Shown here piece after piece: positions 6,670 to 8,066 of a stretch of DNA of 8,066 bases. The stretch is taken from positions 1-8,066 of the forward strand of contig CALFSY010000242.1 of the NCBI GenBank assembly GCA_937916365.1, in the 5' to 3' direction. The DNA is from an uncultured Jannaschia sp. (GTDB taxonomy: Bacteria > Pseudomonadota > Alphaproteobacteria > Rhodobacterales > Rhodobacteraceae). Positions within the stretch are counted from its first letter, which is position 1; every line of letters starts with the position of its first letter. Under the pieces are notes generated by a model. The model ran no database searches, was not told the DNA's origin, and was given only the letters and a program-made list of their open reading frames with translations. The position numbers and the translations under genes were made by a program.

Positions 6670-6894
6670 CACATCCCAGGTATGAAACAGACAGCGTTTA
6701 AGGATGTATAACAGAAAATTACGCTATTTGAAAGTTTGAGCGTATGAAGAAGGTATTTAGCCTAATAAAATAAGGGAATTTTAAGATTTTATAAAAGCGT
6801 ATTTTGGATAACTTGATGGTCTTTTTTGAAATTTTTTATAACCGAACCGAATCGGTGGTTTTATGTGGGTCGATTTCAAGATCAGGTGTAAAAT

Positions 6895-7230
6895 TTACCC
6901 ACCTTCACCGGCGTTTTCGGAAAAAATATCCATTTTATCGGGCCTACCGTCCATCGCGTCGGCGTCGGGCATAGGGTCTTTCTTTGTGACGATCACGGGC
7001 CACATATCCGAATATCTGCGGTTAAAGGTTACCCACGTTTCCATGCCGGGGTCCGTGTCGGGGCGGATAGCATCGGCGGGGCATTCCGGTTCACACACAC
7101 CGCAATCAATACATTCATCGGGATGAATAACTAACATGTTTTCACCTTCGTAAAAACAATCCACCGGGCACACCTCAACACAATCTGTGTATTTGCACGC
7201 AATGCAATTTTCCGTAACGACATAAGTCAT
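6895..7230 (-). CDS. fdxA: Seven-iron ferredoxin (3Fe-4S and 4Fe-4S)
   Basis: Soluble low-potential electron carrier of the Azotobacter FdI/FdxA type, 111 residues, the usual length. The cysteine pattern is complete: C9, C17 and C50 would hold the 3Fe-4S cluster, inferred by alignment with FdI, and C21, C40, C43 and C46 the 4Fe-4S cluster, in NCIACKYTDCVEVCPVDCF (8-26) and DECIDCGVCEPECPADAI (38-55). C12 and C25 match the non-ligand cysteines of FdI. The C-terminal half has the typical ITxKKDPxPDA-like stretch (VTKKDPMPDADAMDG). ATG 7230 is preceded by AAGG six bases upstream. It lies between the S4-domain gene and carD on the same strand, an order common in Rhodobacterales. Its redox partner is not shown by the window. 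The 127-base gap before it leaves room for its own promoter. Confidence 0.96.
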   Translation of the reverse strand: MTYVVTENCIACKYTDCVEVCPVDCFYEGENMLVIHPDECIDCGVCEPECPADAIRPDTDPGMETWVTFNRRYSDMWPVIVTKKDPMPDADAMDGRPDKMDIFSENAGEGG

Positions 7231-7357
7231 CTGGCACCTTGAACGTCACAAGTTATGCCTGTGCTACGCCTTAGGCAAAGGCTTTGCAAGGGTGTGGAAA
7301 AGGATAGGATGCGTTGATGGCCTTGACCACATAGCGGGTATTTTTTCGCATAAGGGA
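7231..7357 (-). promoter_or_regulatory. fdxA upstream region with palindrome
   Basis: On the minus strand TTGCAA (7289-7284) and TAGCAC (7266-7261) with 17 bases between them form a possible promoter about 30 bases before the fdxA ATG; its -10 has no T at the last position. The palindrome GCAAAG-G-CTTTGC (7275-7287) overlaps the -35 and spacer, and a neighbouring GCCTTAGGC (7268-7276) overlaps it. This could be an operator or a chance repeat. No T run follows, so it is not a terminator of the S4-domain gene. Confidence 0.3.
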
Positions 7358-7723
7358 TCAAATTTTGCTAAACTCTTTGGTCGTGGCATCATGTGTGCGC
7401 CTATCTTTTTTGGTGGGGCGGGGGCCTATACGGGCGCGCGTAGGTGACGATGATGGTGTCATGTCATCATAAAGGCGCCGGGCTTCTGCCGCTGGGCCGC
7501 GGCGTGTGGCCAAACATAAAATCCGCACCACGCGAATTGTCGCACCTTGGGGAAAGGTCAATACATCATCCAACCCCACCAGAGTCGCCGGTTTTGAAAC
7601 ACGCACACCATTAACGCGCACACCCCCCGCCGCAACGGATTTGGACGCAAGACTGCGTGTTTTGAAAAACCGCGCGTGCCAAAGCCATTTATCCAACCGA
7701 TCGGTTGGGCGCGGAATGGTCAA
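7358..7723 (-). CDS. S4-domain RNA-binding protein, Hsp15 (HslR)-like
   Basis: Small basic RNA-binding protein of 121 residues. The S4 domain covers about 8-68: DRLDKWLWHARFFKTRSLA (8-26) is the hallmark opening, followed by VAAGGVRVNGVRVSKPA (30-46) and a strand with FPQG. RRGPAAEARRLYDDMTP (74-90) is the conserved sequence after the domain, and the tail (91-121) is Arg/Lys-rich and probably disordered. E. coli Hsp15 binds stalled 50S subunits carrying nascent chains; a similar ribosome-linked role is inferred, since no direct evidence exists here. The start is TTG 7723, which overlaps the preceding gene's stop (TTGA); AAGGA lies 6 bases upstream, and no in-frame ATG lies between there and the S4 domain. 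Coupled translation with the helicase-related gene is likely. Confidence 0.88.
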   Translation of the reverse strand: MTIPRPTDRLDKWLWHARFFKTRSLASKSVAAGGVRVNGVRVSKPATLVGLDDVLTFPQGATIRVVRILCLATRRGPAAEARRLYDDMTPSSSPTRARIGPRPTKKDRRTHDATTKEFSKI

Positions 7724-8066
7724 GATGGGTCCTTAAATCCCGCAAGCGCACGGGCAAATGGGTTATCAGGGTCGATCCGGGTTTCCTGGTGCGGTTTGGC
7801 CGAATAGGTATTGGGTTTATTTTTTGTCTTCACGGCGGAACTCACATGTGTCTTACCGGTTTGGGTTTTCTTTTTGCGCGGTTTTTGGGCATGATCGGCA
7901 GGGGGATGGCCGGTGCGGCGCCGCATATCGTTGCGCGTTTTAGGGGCCCAGGTGAAGGTATAAAATACCTCTACCTCCGGATGTTTGTCAGGTGTGGGTT
8001 GTTCTAGGGTTTGCGATGCAGACAGTCCATCAGTGGTGTTGGAACCCTGATCCTCCGTTTTATTTA
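7720..8066 (-). CDS. C-terminal end of a probable helicase-related (Suv3-like) protein, partial
   Basis: An open frame enters from the right edge and ends with TGA at 7722-7720, giving 114 residues of the C-terminus. No helicase motif is present in this piece. It reads as acidic/polar sequence, then PEVEVFYTFTWAPKTRNDMR, then a Lys/Arg-rich low-complexity region (AQKPRKKKTQTGK), and ends with IDPDNPFARALAGFKDPS. A disordered basic stretch followed by an IDPDSPFA-like end is what I know from the Suv3-like DEAD/H helicases encoded just before an S4-domain protein in Rhodobacterales. The call rests on that ending and on the gene order. Its stop overlaps the TTG start of the S4 gene by two bases. 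Confidence 0.6.
   Translation of the reverse strand, partial: NKTEDQGSNTTDGLSASQTLEQPTPDKHPEVEVFYTFTWAPKTRNDMRRRTGHPPADHAQKPRKKKTQTGKTHVSSAVKTKNKPNTYSAKPHQETRIDPDNPFARALAGFKDPS

Larger units (their letters stand above)
6534..6894 (-). promoter_or_regulatory. Long AT-rich spacer upstream of carD
   Basis: No convincing gene occupies these 361 bases between the fdxA stop and the carD start. The composition shifts to AT-rich at about 6700-6890, unlike the flanking genes. It holds two short palindromes (6609-6622 and 6656-6669), several copies of AGCGTA/TACGCT, a 10-base direct repeat AAAATTACGC (6613-6622 and 6715-6724), and an imperfect inverted repeat just beyond fdxA (AACC..ACCGA, 6840-6850, with TCGGTGGTT, 6852-6860). 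That last hairpin is followed on the fdxA strand by A-rich rather than T-rich sequence, so it is not a canonical fdxA terminator. The most likely role is the carD promoter and its control sites. Confidence 0.5.

Noticed and set aside
6745..6774. Tiny plus-strand frame MKKVFSLIK in the carD spacer, resembling a signal peptide start.
   Set aside because: Nine codons, no clear ribosome-binding site, in AT-rich DNA where such frames arise by chance.

Overview
The window looks like part of a Rhodobacterales (Roseobacter-type alphaproteobacterial) chromosome. The basis is the run helicase-related gene, S4-domain gene, fdxA, carD on one strand, the alphaproteobacterial forms of CarD and XseA, aerobic-type vitamin B12 genes, and moderate GC coding DNA with AT-rich spacers. 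The placement is by recognition of proteins, not by a search. I see no rRNA, tRNA, CRISPR array, insertion sequence, phage gene or recent-transfer signature; this is core housekeeping DNA.

Left part (1-1959, minus strand): a cupin-fold D-lyxose isomerase-type gene is followed after only 3 bases by xseA (exonuclease VII large subunit), which runs off the left edge. Reading away from it on the plus strand (2109-4076) is a complete KefB/KefC-type cation/proton antiporter with a C-terminal RCK (TrkA-N) domain. Its stop overlaps the stop of the converging cobT gene by 4 bases.

Middle (4073-5949): cobT (minus) and cobS (plus) stand head to head across an 86-base gap. Their enzymes act in lower-ligand assembly of cobalamin: CobT makes alpha-ribazole phosphate and CobS joins alpha-ribazole to adenosylcobinamide-GDP. 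No cobalamin riboswitch is evident between them.

Right part (6021-8066, all minus strand): in transcription order, the C-terminal end of a probable Suv3-like helicase-related protein, an S4-domain RNA-binding protein (TTG start overlapping the helicase stop), the seven-iron ferredoxin gene fdxA, and carD, which encodes an RNA-polymerase-binding regulator. The first two are translationally coupled. fdxA and carD each have a spacer before them (127 and 361 bases) that could hold their own promoter. The carD spacer is AT-rich and carries two short palindromes and repeated AGCGTA/TACGCT hexamers.

Nothing here looks like an undescribed multi-gene system. The points worth a second look are the coupling of a sugar isomerase to xseA, the palindromes upstream of carD and fdxA, and a hairpin inside the end of cobT that may serve the opposing antiporter transcript.
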